DNA of 64,000 bases from Pseudomonas sp. JUb42 (lineage in GTDB: Bacteria; Pseudomonadota; Gammaproteobacteria; Pseudomonadales; Pseudomonadaceae): NCBI RefSeq assembly GCF_024807945.1, contig NZ_JANUFD010000003.1, positions 124,001 through 188,000 on the forward strand. The letters are read 5' to 3'. The notes below the pieces were generated by a model, which ran no database searches, was not told the origin of the DNA, and saw only the letters and a list, made by a program, of their open reading frames with translations. The translations under genes and the position numbers were made by a program. Positions 35,096 through 44,110 of this stretch are shown here, one piece after another (the stretch's first letter is position 1; each line of letters opens with the position of its first letter).

Positions 35096-36046
35096 ATGTT
35101 TGAAAGCCTTGGGGAAATGTCTCTGGACCTGCTGCGTGCCTTCGAGGCAGCGGCGCGCCTGCGCAGTTTTACGGCGGCAGCGATCGAACTGGGCACCACT
35201 CAGCCCGCAGTCAGTCAGCAGATCAAGCGCCTTGAAGAGCAACTGGCGACGCGCCTGTTCGATCGGATCTACCGGGGGATTGAGTTGACCGAAGCCGGGG
35301 AGGTGCTGTTCGGCCACGTTCAGGCTGGTTTGCAGTCCATGGACAGCGGCTTGATCGCCGTCACCGGTCACCATCAGCATGAGGTGTTGCAGGTGGCGAC
35401 GGATTTCGCTTTCGCCGCCTACTGGCTGATGCCGCGCCTGCATCGTTTCCACAAGGCCAACCCGGACGTCGACGTCAGCCTGGTAACCAGTGAGCGCAGC
35501 CACAGCATGCTGCGCGCCGATATCGACGTGGCCGTGTTGTTCGGCGATGGTCGTTTCAAACAGGGTGAGAGTCGCTGGCTGTTCAGTGAAGAAGTGTTTC
35601 CGGTGTGCAGCCCGCAGTTGCTGGCCGGTCGCGAGCCGCCGTTGCCCATTGATGTGCTGCGCGAGTTTCCGCTGCTGCACCTGCGCGGCGAAGGCAGCAG
35701 CAACTGGTTTGACTGGGCCGGTGTCTTCCGTGCCCTGAAAATCCCCCAGGCACCGGCGCCGGGGCAATTGCGCTTCGACAACTACACGCTGCTGATTCAG
35801 GCGGCGATTGCCGGAGAAGGCGTGGCTATCGGTTGGCGCCATCTGGTGGACAACTTGCTCGATCAGGGCCTGCTGTGCCGCCCGGTGGAAGCCACGGCGA
35901 TTTCCGCCTACGGCTATTACGTGGTCCTGCCGCAGCGCAAGCGTCGGGTACAGATTGTTCAGCAGTTCGTCGACTGGCTTGCCAGTGAACAGTCACGCAG
36001 TGGCGATCTTCTGGGCGGGCGGCCTTTGCCGTCGATTGCCGTGTGA
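35096..36046 (+). CDS. LysR-type regulator of choline sulfate utilisation
   Basis: 316-residue LysR-family transcription factor. The N-terminal winged helix-turn-helix (LRAFEAAARLRSFTAAAIEL...TQPAVSQQIKRLEEQ, about 12-55) is followed by a periplasmic-binding-like co-inducer domain. It is divergent from betC-choX, the standard position for a pathway regulator, so choline-O-sulfate or choline is the probable inducer. An alternative start seven codons later (MSLDLLRAF) is possible, but AGGATAA fits the first ATG better. Confidence 0.93.
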   Translation: MFESLGEMSLDLLRAFEAAARLRSFTAAAIELGTTQPAVSQQIKRLEEQLATRLFDRIYRGIELTEAGEVLFGHVQAGLQSMDSGLIAVTGHHQHEVLQVATDFAFAAYWLMPRLHRFHKANPDVDVSLVTSERSHSMLRADIDVAVLFGDGRFKQGESRWLFSEEVFPVCSPQLLAGREPPLPIDVLREFPLLHLRGEGSSNWFDWAGVFRALKIPQAPAPGQLRFDNYTLLIQAAIAGEGVAIGWRHLVDNLLDQGLLCRPVEATAISAYGYYVVLPQRKRRVQIVQQFVDWLASEQSRSGDLLGGRPLPSIAV

Positions 36047-36121
36047 ATCTTGATCTGAGTCTGTGGACAAGTTGCGCAGACAGGCACACTCATCTTTTTG
36101 CTGTTTTGGAGGGTTTCAGTA

Positions 36122-36454
36122 ATGCCGGAAGTTCAGGGCTACCACGCCCACGTCTATTTCGACGCCGATAGCCTCGATCAGGCACGCGCCCTGTGTGAGC
36201 AGGCAGCGGAACTGTTCGGCCTGAAGATGGGCCGCATCCATGAACGGCTGGTTGGGCCCCATGTGGACTGGAGCTGCCAGCTTGCCTTCGGCCATGAGCG
36301 CTTTGCTGACGTCATGCTGTGGTTAGCGCTCAATCGCAAAGGCTTGGTGATACTGATCCATCCCCTGACCGGCGATGACCTTGCCGACCACACCGAACAT
36401 GCGATGTGGATGGGCGAGGTAAGACCGCTGGATGTTGGGATGTTCAGGGTTTGA
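36122..36454 (+). CDS. DOPA 4,5-dioxygenase family protein
   Basis: 110-residue protein related to the small DOPA 4,5-extradiol dioxygenase family. The start MPEVQGYHAHVYFDADSLDQA was chosen with GGAGGG upstream. HAHVYF and the conserved HIS pattern in IHERLVGPHVDWSCQLAF, and later HPLTGDDLADHTEHAMWMG, fit that family. The natural substrate is unknown. It follows the LysR gene after 75 nt. Confidence 0.87.
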   Translation: MPEVQGYHAHVYFDADSLDQARALCEQAAELFGLKMGRIHERLVGPHVDWSCQLAFGHERFADVMLWLALNRKGLVILIHPLTGDDLADHTEHAMWMGEVRPLDVGMFRV

Positions 36455-36498
36455 CGCTTTTCACCGGGCAGTAGCGAATTCTGCGGCAGGCGAATTCA

Positions 36499-36588
36499 GT
36501 GGGAGCGAATTCATTCGCGAAAGCGGTATTCCCGATGACGAAGATCAGTCGACTGTACCGGTCTCTTCGCGGATAAATCCGCTCCCAC
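36499..36588. repeat. REPIN, GTGGGAGCGAATTCATTC arms
   Basis: Left arm GTGGGAGCGAATTCATTCGC and right arm GCGGATAAATCCGCTCCCAC flank a plus-oriented spacer GCGGTATTCCCGATGACGAAG, ending TGTACCGGTCTCTTCGCG. It lies between convergent genes. Confidence 0.93.
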
Positions 36589-36619
36589 AAGTGTTCCATT
36601 TACAAATCCCGATATGGGA

Positions 36620-37069
36620 TCAGTTCAACACACCCTGCAGAATCTCGTAGACGATTCCGGTGCCAATGGCGACCAGAACTACGTCGGTGCCGGTACGACG
36701 CCATTCGTAGCCGTCATAGCGCGGCAGATACTGCAGCGAACGTTGGTCCAGACGCTTGCCATAGCCCCGTGGCAGAGGGTGACCTTTGACGATGTGGATA
36801 TTCGGCGGCAACGGCTGACCACGGCCGATTACGTCGCGATGTTCTTGAAAAGTGTGTCGAACATCGTCGAAGTTGTCCGGCGGACGATTGCCGCCGCGGT
36901 TATTGCCATGGTCGTTGCCATGACCATTGCCTTGCGGACCCGGACCATGCTGCTGACCATGATTATCGTCACGGCCACGACCCTGATCGTGATCATCCGC
37001 ATGAGTCAGCGGGCTGATACTGATCATCAAGACGCCCAGCCCGGCGAGCAAACGGTTCGGCAATTTCAT
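36620..37069 (-). CDS. RcnB/CigR-family exported protein
   Basis: 149 residues: signal peptide MKLPNRLLAGLGVLMISISPLTHA, then a low-complexity region rich in His, Asp, Gly and Asn (about 25-62), then a conserved C-terminal part with PPNIHIVKGHPLPRGYGKRL and YLPRYDGYEWRRTGTDVVLVAIGTGIVYEIL. This is the layout of the RcnB/CigR family, whose members are periplasmic or inner-membrane proteins linked to metal homeostasis or virulence. The His-rich tract suggests metal binding. The start follows AGGAGTAACACCC. Confidence 0.85.
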   Translation of the reverse strand: MKLPNRLLAGLGVLMISISPLTHADDHDQGRGRDDNHGQQHGPGPQGNGHGNDHGNNRGGNRPPDNFDDVRHTFQEHRDVIGRGQPLPPNIHIVKGHPLPRGYGKRLDQRSLQYLPRYDGYEWRRTGTDVVLVAIGTGIVYEILQGVLN

Positions 37070-37099
37070 GGGTGTTACTCCTGGATAATTCAGAGCGAC

Positions 37100-37134
37100 A
37101 AAAAAGGCCCAGGACAGAGGTCTTGAGCCTTTTT
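37100..37134. terminator. Terminator downstream of trpA
   Basis: AAAAAAGGCCCAGGAC, a short loop, then GTCTTGAGCCTTTTT form a stem flanked by A and T tracts. It lies between trpA (minus strand) and cigR, so it should terminate trpBA; the flanking tracts make it potentially bidirectional. Confidence 0.75.
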
Positions 37135-37196
37135 ATGTCGTACCTGATTAGTACCAGTAATGGCCTAATGATTCCTTTGTATCAAAACATTTACCT

Positions 37197-38009
37197 TCAG
37201 CTGATACGGGCCTTGCGTACGCCTTCGGCCAGCGCGGCACACAGGCTTAGGACATCATCGATGGCCTGGTCCGGGGAGGCGGCGTTGGCGATCTTGTCCA
37301 CCAGTGCCGAACCCACTACGACGCCGTCTGCCAGGCGGGCAATTGCAGCTGCCTGCTCGGGTGTGCGGATGCCGAAACCGACGCTGATCGGCAGCGAAGT
37401 GTGGCGGCGCAGGCGAGCAATGGCTTCGGTGACGTGTTCGGTAGTTGCGGAGCCGGCACCGGTCACACCGGCGACCGAGACGTAATAGACGAAGCCGGAG
37501 CTGCGTTCCAGCACCGTCGGCAGGCGTACGTCATCGGTGGTTGGCGTGGTCAGGCGAATAAAGTCGATGCCAGCAGCCTGGGCCGGGGTCGCCAGCTCGC
37601 CGTCGTGCTCGGGCGGCAGGTCAACGATGATCAAGCCATCGACGCCAGCTGCCTTGGCTTGCGCAACGAAGGCTTCAACGCCAAAACGATGGATCGGGTT
37701 GTAGTAACCCATCAACACAATAGGTGTGGTCTGGTTGTCGACGCGGAACTCACGAACCATCTGCAGGGTTTTCGGCAGGGTCTGGCCGGCATCCAGGGCA
37801 CGCAGGGTTGCCAGCTGGATCGACACGCCATCGGCCATCGGATCGGTGAAGGGCATGCCCAGCTCGATCACGTCGGCGCCGGCAGCGGGCAGGCCCTTGA
37901 GTATTTTCAGGGAGGCGTCATAGCCAGGGTCGCCAGCGGTGACAAAGGTCACCAGCGCCGAACGGCCTTCGGTTTTCAGTTCGGCAAAACGTTGTTCGAG
38001 GCGGCTCAT
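37197..38009 (-). CDS. trpA: Tryptophan synthase alpha chain
   Basis: Cleaves indole-3-glycerol phosphate to indole and G3P; the indole is channelled to TrpB. The 270 residues match. Catalytic Glu and Asp are in [15 protein letters not shown] (about 47-61), and the phosphate-binding [13 protein letters not shown] is near the C-terminus. Its start overlaps the trpB stop by 4 nt (ATGA), the usual coupling for this complex. Confidence 0.98.
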   Translation of the reverse strand: MSRLEQRFAELKTEGRSALVTFVTAGDPGYDASLKILKGLPAAGADVIELGMPFTDPMADGVSIQLATLRALDAGQTLPKTLQMVREFRVDNQTTPIVLMGYYNPIHRFGVEAFVAQAKAAGVDGLIIVDLPPEHDGELATPAQAAGIDFIRLTTPTTDDVRLPTVLERSSGFVYYVSVAGVTGAGSATTEHVTEAIARLRRHTSLPISVGFGIRTPEQAAAIARLADGVVVGSALVDKIANAASPDQAIDDVLSLCAALAEGVRKARIS

Positions 38010-39235
38010 ACCAGCTTCTCCTGAGTTTTTTCAGCGGCGGCCATGTGGTTCATGACGGTTTGCATGTCTTTGTCGCCGCGGCCGGAGAGGCAGACCACCA
38101 TCAGGTGATCGTCGCGCAGGTTGGTGGCGCGCTTCATGGCTTCGGCCAGGGCGTGAGCGGTCTCCAGCGCCGGGATGATGCCTTCCAGGCGGCAGCAGTC
38201 GTGGAATGCTTCCAAGGCTTCTTCGTCGGTAATGCTGACGTATTCGACGCGCTTCACTTCGTGCAGGTAGGCGTGCTCCGGGCCGATGCCAGGGTAGTCA
38301 AGGCCTGCGGAAATCGAGTGGGCGTCGGTGATCTGGCCGTCGGCATCTTGCAGCAAATAGGTGCGATTACCGTGTAATACGCCGGGAACGCCGCCGTTCA
38401 GGCTGGCTGCGTGCTTGTCGGTATCAACGCCATGGCCACCGGCTTCAACGCCAATGATTTCAACGCTGGCATCGTCCAGGAACGGGTGGAACAGGCCCAT
38501 GGCGTTGGAACCACCGCCGACGCAGGCAATCAGGCTGTCTGGCAGGCGGCCTTCCTTCTCTTGCATCTGCGCCTTGGTTTCCTTGCCGATGATGGCCTGG
38601 AAGTCGCGAACCATGGACGGGTAAGGGTGTGGGCCGGCGACGGTGCCGATCAGGTAGAAGGTGTCGTCGACGTTGGTGACCCAGTCGCGCAGGGCTTCAT
38701 TCATCGCGTCTTTAAGGGTGCCGGTGCCCGAAGTCACAGGCACGATTTCAGCGCCCAGCAACTTCATGCGGAACACGTTGGCCTGTTGGCGCTCGATGTC
38801 AGTGGCGCCCATGTAGATCACGCAAGGCAGGCCGAAGCGGGCGGCAACGGTGGCAGTGGCCACGCCGTGCATGCCGGCGCCGGTTTCGGCGATCAGGCGT
38901 TTCTTGCCCATGCGCAAGGCCAGCAGGACCTGGCCGATGCAGTTGTTGATCTTGTGCGCGCCGGTGTGGTTCAGCTCTTCGCGCTTGAAGTAGATCTTCG
39001 CGCCGCCGCAGAACTCGGTCAGGCGCTCGGCGAAGTACAGCGGGTTTGGACGGCCGATGTAGTCGCGCTGGAAATAAGCCAGTTTTTCGTTGAACTCAGG
39101 GTCAGCCTTGGCCGCTTCGTACTCGCGGTTCAGGTCGAGGACGAGGGGCATCAGGGTTTCGGCGACATAGCGACCGCCAAACGAGCCAAACAAGCCGTTG
39201 GCGTCGGCGCCTTTGCTGAAATTGGTCTGGGTCAT
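38006..39235 (-). CDS. trpB: Tryptophan synthase beta chain
   Basis: PLP enzyme that joins indole to serine. The 409 residues match. The PLP lysine is in NHTGAHKIN (about 87-95) and the phosphate-binding loop is [10 protein letters not shown] (about 233). The N-terminus has [17 protein letters not shown]. It is divergent from trpI, whose product activates trpBA when indole-3-glycerol phosphate accumulates in P. aeruginosa and P. putida. Confidence 0.98.
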   Translation of the reverse strand: MTQTNFSKGADANGLFGSFGGRYVAETLMPLVLDLNREYEAAKADPEFNEKLAYFQRDYIGRPNPLYFAERLTEFCGGAKIYFKREELNHTGAHKINNCIGQVLLALRMGKKRLIAETGAGMHGVATATVAARFGLPCVIYMGATDIERQQANVFRMKLLGAEIVPVTSGTGTLKDAMNEALRDWVTNVDDTFYLIGTVAGPHPYPSMVRDFQAIIGKETKAQMQEKEGRLPDSLIACVGGGSNAMGLFHPFLDDASVEIIGVEAGGHGVDTDKHAASLNGGVPGVLHGNRTYLLQDADGQITDAHSISAGLDYPGIGPEHAYLHEVKRVEYVSITDEEALEAFHDCCRLEGIIPALETAHALAEAMKRATNLRDDHLMVVCLSGRGDKDMQTVMNHMAAAEKTQEKLV

Positions 39236-39357
39236 GGGACCTCCACGTTTGAAGTAATGGGTTTAGCCGATTTGGCAATGAAGCCACTTTAACCAGCGCA
39301 TGTGACGAAGAAAATCGATAAGATCGGCGCAACCTGTCAGGAAAACTCACAGATACC
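39236..39357. promoter_or_regulatory. trpI-trpBA divergent control region
   Basis: 122-nt intergenic region between trpB (minus) and trpI (plus). In P. aeruginosa and P. putida two TrpI sites in this interval overlap the divergent promoters. I could not assign exact TrpI half-sites by eye. Confidence 0.7.
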
Positions 39358-40245
39358 ATGAGCCGCGACCTTCCGCCCCTGAACGCCTTGCGCGCCTTTG
39401 AAGCCACCGCCCGTCTGAACAGCGTCAGTCAGGCGGCCGAACAGCTGCACGTCACCCATGGTGCGGTCAGCCGGCAATTGAAAGTCCTTGAAGAGCATTT
39501 GGGCCTGGCGCTGTTCAGCAAGGATGGGCGCGGCCTGAAACTCACAGATGCCGGTATCCGTCTGCGCGATGCCAGCGGTGAAGCCTTCGACCGGCTGCGC
39601 GCGGTATGCGCCGAGTTAACGCATGACAGTGCCGACGCGCCCTTTGTGTTGGGTTGCTCGGGCAGTTTGCTGGCGCGTTGGTTCATTCCCCGCTTGGGGC
39701 GCCTGAATGCGGATTTACCGGACTTGCGCCTGCACTTGTCGGCGGGCGAAGGCGACCTCGATCCACGTCGGCCAGGCCTGGATGCCTTGCTGATATTCGC
39801 CGAGCCACCGTGGCCGGTAGATATGCAGGTGTTCGAGTTGGCCAGCGAGCGCATTGGCCCGGTGCTCAGCCCGCACTTCTCCGGCTTCGAGGCCCTGCAA
39901 CAGGCCCCCGCCCAGGCATTGCTGGGCGAGAACCTGCTGCAAACCACCTCACGACCGCAGGCCTGGCCGAGTTGGGCGCAACAGAATGGCATCGACCCCC
40001 AGGCCTTGAGCTACGGCCAGAAGTTCGAGCATTTGTATTACCTGCTTGAAGCCGCAACGGCGGGCTTGGGCATCGCTATCGCCCCCGAGCCGCTGGTGGC
40101 CGACGACCTGCGCGCCGGGCGTCTGGTTGCGCCATGGGGCTTCAGTGAAACCCCGGCGCAACTGGCGCTTTGGGTGCCCAAGCGCTCCGCAGATGGCCGT
40201 GCGCGGCAATTGGCGCATTGGCTCAAAGCGGAGCTTGGGGGATAG
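39358..40245 (+). CDS. trpI: LysR-type activator TrpI
   Basis: 295-residue LysR regulator. The helix-turn-helix region is [31 protein letters not shown] (about 18-47); the remainder is the effector domain, expected to sense indole-3-glycerol phosphate. Its divergent placement next to trpBA, rather than with the other trp genes, is the hallmark pseudomonad arrangement. Confidence 0.95.
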   Translation: MSRDLPPLNALRAFEATARLNSVSQAAEQLHVTHGAVSRQLKVLEEHLGLALFSKDGRGLKLTDAGIRLRDASGEAFDRLRAVCAELTHDSADAPFVLGCSGSLLARWFIPRLGRLNADLPDLRLHLSAGEGDLDPRRPGLDALLIFAEPPWPVDMQVFELASERIGPVLSPHFSGFEALQQAPAQALLGENLLQTTSRPQAWPSWAQQNGIDPQALSYGQKFEHLYYLLEAATAGLGIAIAPEPLVADDLRAGRLVAPWGFSETPAQLALWVPKRSADGRARQLAHWLKAELGG

Positions 40246-40258
40246 CCTGTAAGTGGTT

Positions 40259-40336
40259 GGAGCGACCTATTCGCGGATGAATCCGCTCCCACGGGTCTGA
40301 AGTGATCTCGTGGGAGCGAATTCATTCGCGAAAGGT
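40259..40336. repeat. Tail-to-tail REP pair
   Basis: A right-type arm (CGGATGAATCCGCTCCCACG, about 40273-40292) is followed 18 nt later by a left-type arm (CGTGGGAGCGAATTCATTCG, about 40309-40330). The order is opposite to the other REPINs here, so it is either the junction of two elements or a rearranged copy. It lies after trpI. Confidence 0.85.
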
Positions 40337-40353
40337 GATCTCGCACATAATGA

Positions 40354-40680
40354 TCAGTTAGCGCGCTTGCACAGCAGGTAAGCGGCCAGCAGGCCTACGG
40401 CACCAACAGCCACACCGGCCGTAGTCCAAGGGTGTTCTTGAGCGTAGTCACGGGTAGCAACGCCGGTTTCGCGGGTTTTCACTTTGACGTCTTCATAGAC
40501 ATCGCTGAGCAGGCCGCGCGAATGGCTCAGGGCGCGCTCGGCGTTGGCCTTCAGGCTTTTCAGGGTTTTGTGGGACTCTTCCGAAGCGTCGTTTTTCAGG
40601 CTTTCCAGGGACTTGAGCAGGCTTTCGATTTCCGCTTCCATGCTTTGCAACGAGGCTTTACGAAGTGAGTTAAGAGCCAT
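40354..40680 (-). CDS. DUF883/ElaB-YqjD family membrane protein
   Basis: 108 residues: an amphipathic, probably coiled-coil N-terminal region (about 5-80), the motif TRDYAQEHPWTTAGVAVGAVGLLAAYLLCKR with a single C-terminal membrane segment, and a basic end. This is the ElaB/YqjD layout, proteins anchored by the C-terminus and associated with ribosomes and stationary phase in E. coli. Start after GGAGAAACACC. Confidence 0.9.
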   Translation of the reverse strand: MALNSLRKASLQSMEAEIESLLKSLESLKNDASEESHKTLKSLKANAERALSHSRGLLSDVYEDVKVKTRETGVATRDYAQEHPWTTAGVAVGAVGLLAAYLLCKRAN

Positions 40681-40847
40681 GGTGTTTCTCCTTCAGGGTG
40701 AGAGGGTGTGTTGTTTCCGACTACACCACTTCGCGAAAGTGCAACGCAGCTTTAGATCAAATATCTGAACTTCTCCCAGGAATTTGCCCACAGAGGTAAG
40801 GAGCGTCAGCACTGCTACGCTCCTACTCACCCTTTAGGAGAACTGCC

Positions 40848-41063
40848 ATGACTGATCACCACACCTACAAAAAAATCGAGCTCGTCGGCTCGTCTACCAC
40901 CTCCATCGAAGACGCCATCAACAACGCTCTGGCCGAGGCAAGCAAAAGCCTCAAGCATCTGGAGTGGTTTGAAGTGACGGAAACACGTGGTCATATCGAA
41001 AATGGCAAGGTCCAGCACTACCAAGTGACCCTGAAAGTCGGTTTTCGCATCGCCAATAGCTAA
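40848..41063 (+). CDS. Dodecin
   Basis: 71-residue flavin-binding protein that forms dodecamers and stores or buffers flavin. The family sequence is clear: [25 protein letters not shown] (8-32), [30 protein letters not shown] (43 onward). The Trp at about 44 is the expected flavin-stacking residue. AGGAGAACTGCC precedes the start. An 8-bp stem-loop at 40799-40824 sits just upstream of that signal. Confidence 0.95.
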   Translation: MTDHHTYKKIELVGSSTTSIEDAINNALAEASKSLKHLEWFEVTETRGHIENGKVQHYQVTLKVGFRIANS

Positions 41064-41132
41064 AAGCTGAACTTTTACACTGGCTGATTGCCACAACCTT
41101 TGACAAATACGTCGACGTGGCTAATGTTTCCG

Positions 41133-41158
41133 GGCGATTTCCCCTTCGCGAAATCGCC
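41133..41158. repeat. 9-bp stem-loop between dodecin and DUF1161 gene
   Basis: GGCGATTTC and its complement GAAATCGCC with an 8-nt loop. There is no clear T-run after it, so it may be a weak terminator of the dodecin transcript or a leader structure for the following gene. Confidence 0.5.
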
Positions 41159-41187
41159 TGTTTCAGCCTGATCAGGGAGTTTGACCG

Positions 41188-41412
41188 ATGAAGAAGTTAC
41201 TGTTGGCAGTGGGTCTGTTGAGTCTTGCCAGTGGCGCCATGGCGGCAGGCAAGCCTTGCGATGAGTTGAAGGCTGATCTGGACGCGAAACTGCAGGCGAA
41301 AGGCGTCAAATCCTATTCGCTGGAAGTGGTCGACAAAGGTGCTGCGGGCGACAAGAAGGTTGTTGGTTCGTGCGACGCAGGCACCAAAGAGATCGTTTAC
41401 AAGCGCGGTTGA
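41188..41412 (+). CDS. DUF1161 family exported protein, copy 1
   Basis: 74 residues with a signal peptide (MKKLLLAVGLLSLASGAMAA). The mature part has two cysteines (GKPCDELK and VVGSCDAG) and ends in EIVYKR, the DUF1161 pattern. The function is unknown. It has the same architecture as the gene at 43365, and a strong terminator follows. Confidence 0.9.
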   Translation: MKKLLLAVGLLSLASGAMAAGKPCDELKADLDAKLQAKGVKSYSLEVVDKGAAGDKKVVGSCDAGTKEIVYKRG

Positions 41413-41428
41413 TTGGCTGGCCTGTTTT

Positions 41429-41462
41429 AAAAAAACCGACCCTCTCAGGCGTCGGTTTTTTT
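41429..41462 (+). terminator. Rho-independent terminator after DUF1161 copy 1
   Basis: AAAAAACCGAC, a 10-nt loop and GTCGGTTTTTT. Confidence 0.88.
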
Positions 41463-41490
41463 ATGGGCGCATCTTGAGCAGTTTGAAAAC

Positions 41491-41582
41491 TGCGGGAGCG
41501 GATTTATCCGCGAAAGCGATGGGTCAGACGATGAAGGTGTGTCGACTGTTCCGGCCCCTTCGCGAATGAATTCGCTCCCACA
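41491..41582. repeat. REPIN, GCGGGAGCGGATTTATCC left arm
   Basis: Left arm TGCGGGAGCGGATTTATCCG and right arm CGAATGAATTCGCTCCCACA. The spacer is plus-oriented (GGTCAGACGATGAAGGTGTG, then CTGTTCCGGCCCCTTCGCG). It lies between the DUF1161 gene and the LLM oxidoreductase. Confidence 0.92.
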
Positions 41583-41620
41583 GAATTCGCTTTCAGTGAG
41601 TTCACTCCTACAGTTCCTGC

Positions 41621-42622
41621 TCAGCCCTTGGCCACCTGGGCCAGGATTTCATATGAGCGCAACCGATCGGCATGCTCGTACATGTCACAGGTAAAGATCA
41701 GCTCGTCAGCGTCGGTCTGCTCCAGCAATACATCGAGCTTGGCGCGGATTTTTTCCGGGCCGCCGACCATCGCCAGTCCCAGGAAACTCGCCACCGCTTC
41801 GCGCTCATGGGGCAGCCACAGGCCGTCCATGGTTTTGACCGGCGCGCGCTGCATCAGGCTTTGCCCGCGCATCAGGGCGAGGATGCGTTGGTACACCGAG
41901 GTCGCCAGGTATTCGGCCTGCTCGTCGGTATCGGCTGCCACCAAAGGCACGCCGAGCATGACGTACGGTTTGTCGAGCACGGCCGATGGCTGGAAGTGGT
42001 TGCGATAGACGCGAATCGCCTCATGCATGTAGCGCGGTGCGAAGTGCGAGGCGAAGGCGTAGGGCAAGCCGCGCATGCCCGCCAGTTGCGCGCTGAACAG
42101 GCTCGAGCCGAGCAGCCAGATCGGCACTTCGGTCCCTGTGCCCGGTACGGCGATCACTTTTTGCTCAGGTTTGCGCGGGCCCAAGTACTCCATCAGCTCG
42201 GTGACATCGTCCGGAAAATCATCGGCGCTGCCCGAACGCTCACGGCGCAGCGCGCGGGCGGTCATCTGGTCGGAGCCGGGCGCGCGGCCCAGGCCCAGGT
42301 CGATACGGCCGGGATAGAGGCTGGCCAGGGTGCCGAACTGCTCGGCGATGACCAGTGGCGCATGGTTGGGCAGCATGATCCCGCCGGCACCGACGCGAAT
42401 GGTCGAGGTGCCACCGGCCAGATAGCCCAACAGCACCGAGGTCGCCGAGCTGGCGATGCCGTCCATATTGTGGTGTTCGGCGACCCAGAAGCGCTCGAAG
42501 CCCAGTTTTTCAACATGGCGAGCCAGGTCCAGAGAGTTGTGCAGGGACTGGGCAGTGCCTTTGTCCTGGCGCACGGGCACCAGGTCGAGGGTGGAAATCT
42601 TCACATCGGCTAAACGTTTCAT
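41621..42622 (-). CDS. LLM class flavin-dependent oxidoreductase
   Basis: 333-residue luciferase-like monooxygenase family member using FMN or F420-type flavin. The start [18 protein letters not shown] was chosen over one four codons upstream. The conserved [31 protein letters not shown] and [10 protein letters not shown] segments match the MsnO8/YhbW-like group. The substrate is unknown. It diverges from osmC by 232 nt. Confidence 0.92.
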   Translation of the reverse strand: MKRLADVKISTLDLVPVRQDKGTAQSLHNSLDLARHVEKLGFERFWVAEHHNMDGIASSATSVLLGYLAGGTSTIRVGAGGIMLPNHAPLVIAEQFGTLASLYPGRIDLGLGRAPGSDQMTARALRRERSGSADDFPDDVTELMEYLGPRKPEQKVIAVPGTGTEVPIWLLGSSLFSAQLAGMRGLPYAFASHFAPRYMHEAIRVYRNHFQPSAVLDKPYVMLGVPLVAADTDEQAEYLATSVYQRILALMRGQSLMQRAPVKTMDGLWLPHEREAVASFLGLAMVGGPEKIRAKLDVLLEQTDADELIFTCDMYEHADRLRSYEILAQVAKG

Positions 42623-42720
42623 AGGCCGCAACATATCCTCGTTAGAGTGGTGCGCAGGCCGGTCTGGTACATTGGCCAGTCTTTACGCACAGAATTAGCT
42701 TTAGTGTGTATGGGCGAGCG

Positions 42721-42771
42721 GTAGGATTTCAATGGTTACGTGAAAAATATCCTACGAATTTAGTAGGATTT
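42721..42771. promoter_or_regulatory. Repeated GTAGGAT / ATCCTAC motifs upstream of osmC
   Basis: GTAGGATTT occurs at 42721-42729 and 42763-42771, with inverted ATCCTAC at 42749-42755. The last two form a 7-bp inverted repeat around GAATTTA. They lie 85-135 nt upstream of osmC and could be operator half-sites for a peroxide or osmotic-stress regulator; no regulator gene is adjacent. Confidence 0.5.
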
Positions 42772-42854
42772 ACCAATCGTTGAACTTTTCAAAGCCGTCT
42801 ATCCTCAGAACCTTCATACCCGAACGAAACCTCACACCTAAGTCAGGAGACACC

Positions 42855-43286
42855 ATGAGCATTGTCAAGAAAGCGTCCGCCCACTGGGCAGGTGACCTGA
42901 AGTCCGGTATCGGCAGCATCTCCACTGAAACCGGCGTGCTGCGTGAAGCGCCTTACGGCTTCAAGGCCCGCTTCGAAGGCGGCAAGGGCACCAATCCGGA
43001 AGAGCTGATCGGCGCGGCCCATGCCGGCTGCTTCTCCATGGCCCTGTCGATGATCCTCGGTGGCGAAAATCTCGTCGCTGAAAGCATCGATACCCAGGCC
43101 GAAGTGACGCTGGACCAGGTCGATGGCGGTTTCTCCATCACCAAAGTGCACCTGATCCTCAAGGCCAAGGTGCCGGGCGCCACTCAGGAGCAGTTCGAGA
43201 AGCTGACCGGCATGGCCAAGGCCGGTTGCCCGGTATCGAAAGTGCTGAACGCAGAAATCACCCTGGACGCTACGCTGCTCAGCTGA
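42855..43286 (+). CDS. osmC: OsmC-type peroxiredoxin
   Basis: 143-residue thiol peroxidase that reduces organic hydroperoxides. The start MSIVKKASAHWAGDLKSGIG follows AGGAGACACC; the in-frame extension upstream is excluded. The two redox cysteines are in HAGCFSMALS and KAGCPVSKVL. In P. aeruginosa osmC is induced late in growth and by osmotic stress, unlike ohr. A terminator follows at 43308. Confidence 0.96.
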   Translation: MSIVKKASAHWAGDLKSGIGSISTETGVLREAPYGFKARFEGGKGTNPEELIGAAHAGCFSMALSMILGGENLVAESIDTQAEVTLDQVDGGFSITKVHLILKAKVPGATQEQFEKLTGMAKAGCPVSKVLNAEITLDATLLS

Positions 43287-43307
43287 TCGCAGCCGCGTTG
43301 CATCAGT

Positions 43308-43342
43308 GACCTGCCCGGCCCGTCTGGGCAGGTCATTTTTTT
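43308..43342 (+). terminator. Rho-independent terminator after osmC
   Basis: GACCTGCCC (43308-43316) and GGGCAGGTC (43326-43334) around a 9-nt loop, followed by ATTTTTTT. Confidence 0.92.
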
Positions 43343-43364
43343 ATGCTTAGCCAAGGAGTCGAGC

Positions 43365-43598
43365 ATGAAACGTATTTTGCTGGCCATTGCCTGTTCTGCG
43401 TTGTGTACCGCGGCCCTGGCGGCGCCCAAGCCGTGCGAGGAGCTCAAGACTGAGATCGAAGCGAAGATTCAGGCGGCGAACGTCAATGCCTACACCCTGG
43501 AGATTGTCAGTAATGACGATGTGCACGATCAGAATATGGTCGTGGGCAGCTGTGAAAACGGCACGAAGAAGATCATCTACCAGAAGAACGATCGCTGA
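43365..43598 (+). CDS. DUF1161 family exported protein, copy 2
   Basis: 77 residues: signal peptide MKRILLAIACSALCTAALAA, then PKPCEELKTEIEAKIQAANV and VVGSCENGTKKIIYQK. It is a paralogue of the gene at 41188, with both cysteines conserved. The two copies lie about 2 kb apart on the same strand with the LLM gene and osmC between them. The function is unknown. Confidence 0.9.
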   Translation: MKRILLAIACSALCTAALAAPKPCEELKTEIEAKIQAANVNAYTLEIVSNDDVHDQNMVVGSCENGTKKIIYQKNDR

Positions 43599-44015
43599 TC
43601 AGATGCAGTGAATATCACCTTCCCGGGCCACTTCCCGGCGCTCGGCGTCGTACAGCCGCGCGGTGATGTCATTGGCGATATGCCGCACCTCAAGCTTGTA
43701 GTGCTCGCCTGCGGCAAAGTGGTCGTAACGCACGTCGATATAGCAGGTCAGTTCGTTATATAGATCCATGGAGATACCCAGGCCACCGGCCTGATACTCG
43801 TAGTCATAGCGCACCTTCAGCAAATGGCTGCCGGGCGGCATCTGGAAATAACGCCCATCGTAGGTGGTCTTGCCATCGAGCTTGTCGGCCATCACCAGTT
43901 TGCCGGTAAAGGTATGCATATCGACCCAGGCCTGTTGCGGATCGACCGCAGGCAACGGCCCGGCACACCCGGCCAAAGTAGCGACGCAGGCAAGGATTAC
44001 GAGTGGATAGCGCAT
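43599..44015 (-). CDS. Small putative lipoprotein
   Basis: 138 residues. MRYPLVILACVATLAGCAGP has a lipobox (LAGC), so it is probably an envelope lipoprotein. The rest (DMHTFTGKLVMADKLDGK, GRYFQMPPGSHLLKVRYDYEY) resembles small PEGA-like beta domains of pseudomonad lipoproteins; I do not recognise a function. Two adjacent ATG codons exist; the second has better spacing from GGGG. Its stop directly abuts the DUF1161 copy 2 stop in convergent arrangement. Confidence 0.8.
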   Translation of the reverse strand: MRYPLVILACVATLAGCAGPLPAVDPQQAWVDMHTFTGKLVMADKLDGKTTYDGRYFQMPPGSHLLKVRYDYEYQAGGLGISMDLYNELTCYIDVRYDHFAAGEHYKLEVRHIANDITARLYDAERREVAREGDIHCI

Positions 44016-44110
44016 CATGGGTCCCCAGGCTGAACGAACTGCCGATGATAGTTGCATTTGAGCCGAGGCGTGCGGCATAACGAACGACGTTTTTCACCTC
44101 TGGGCTGCAT

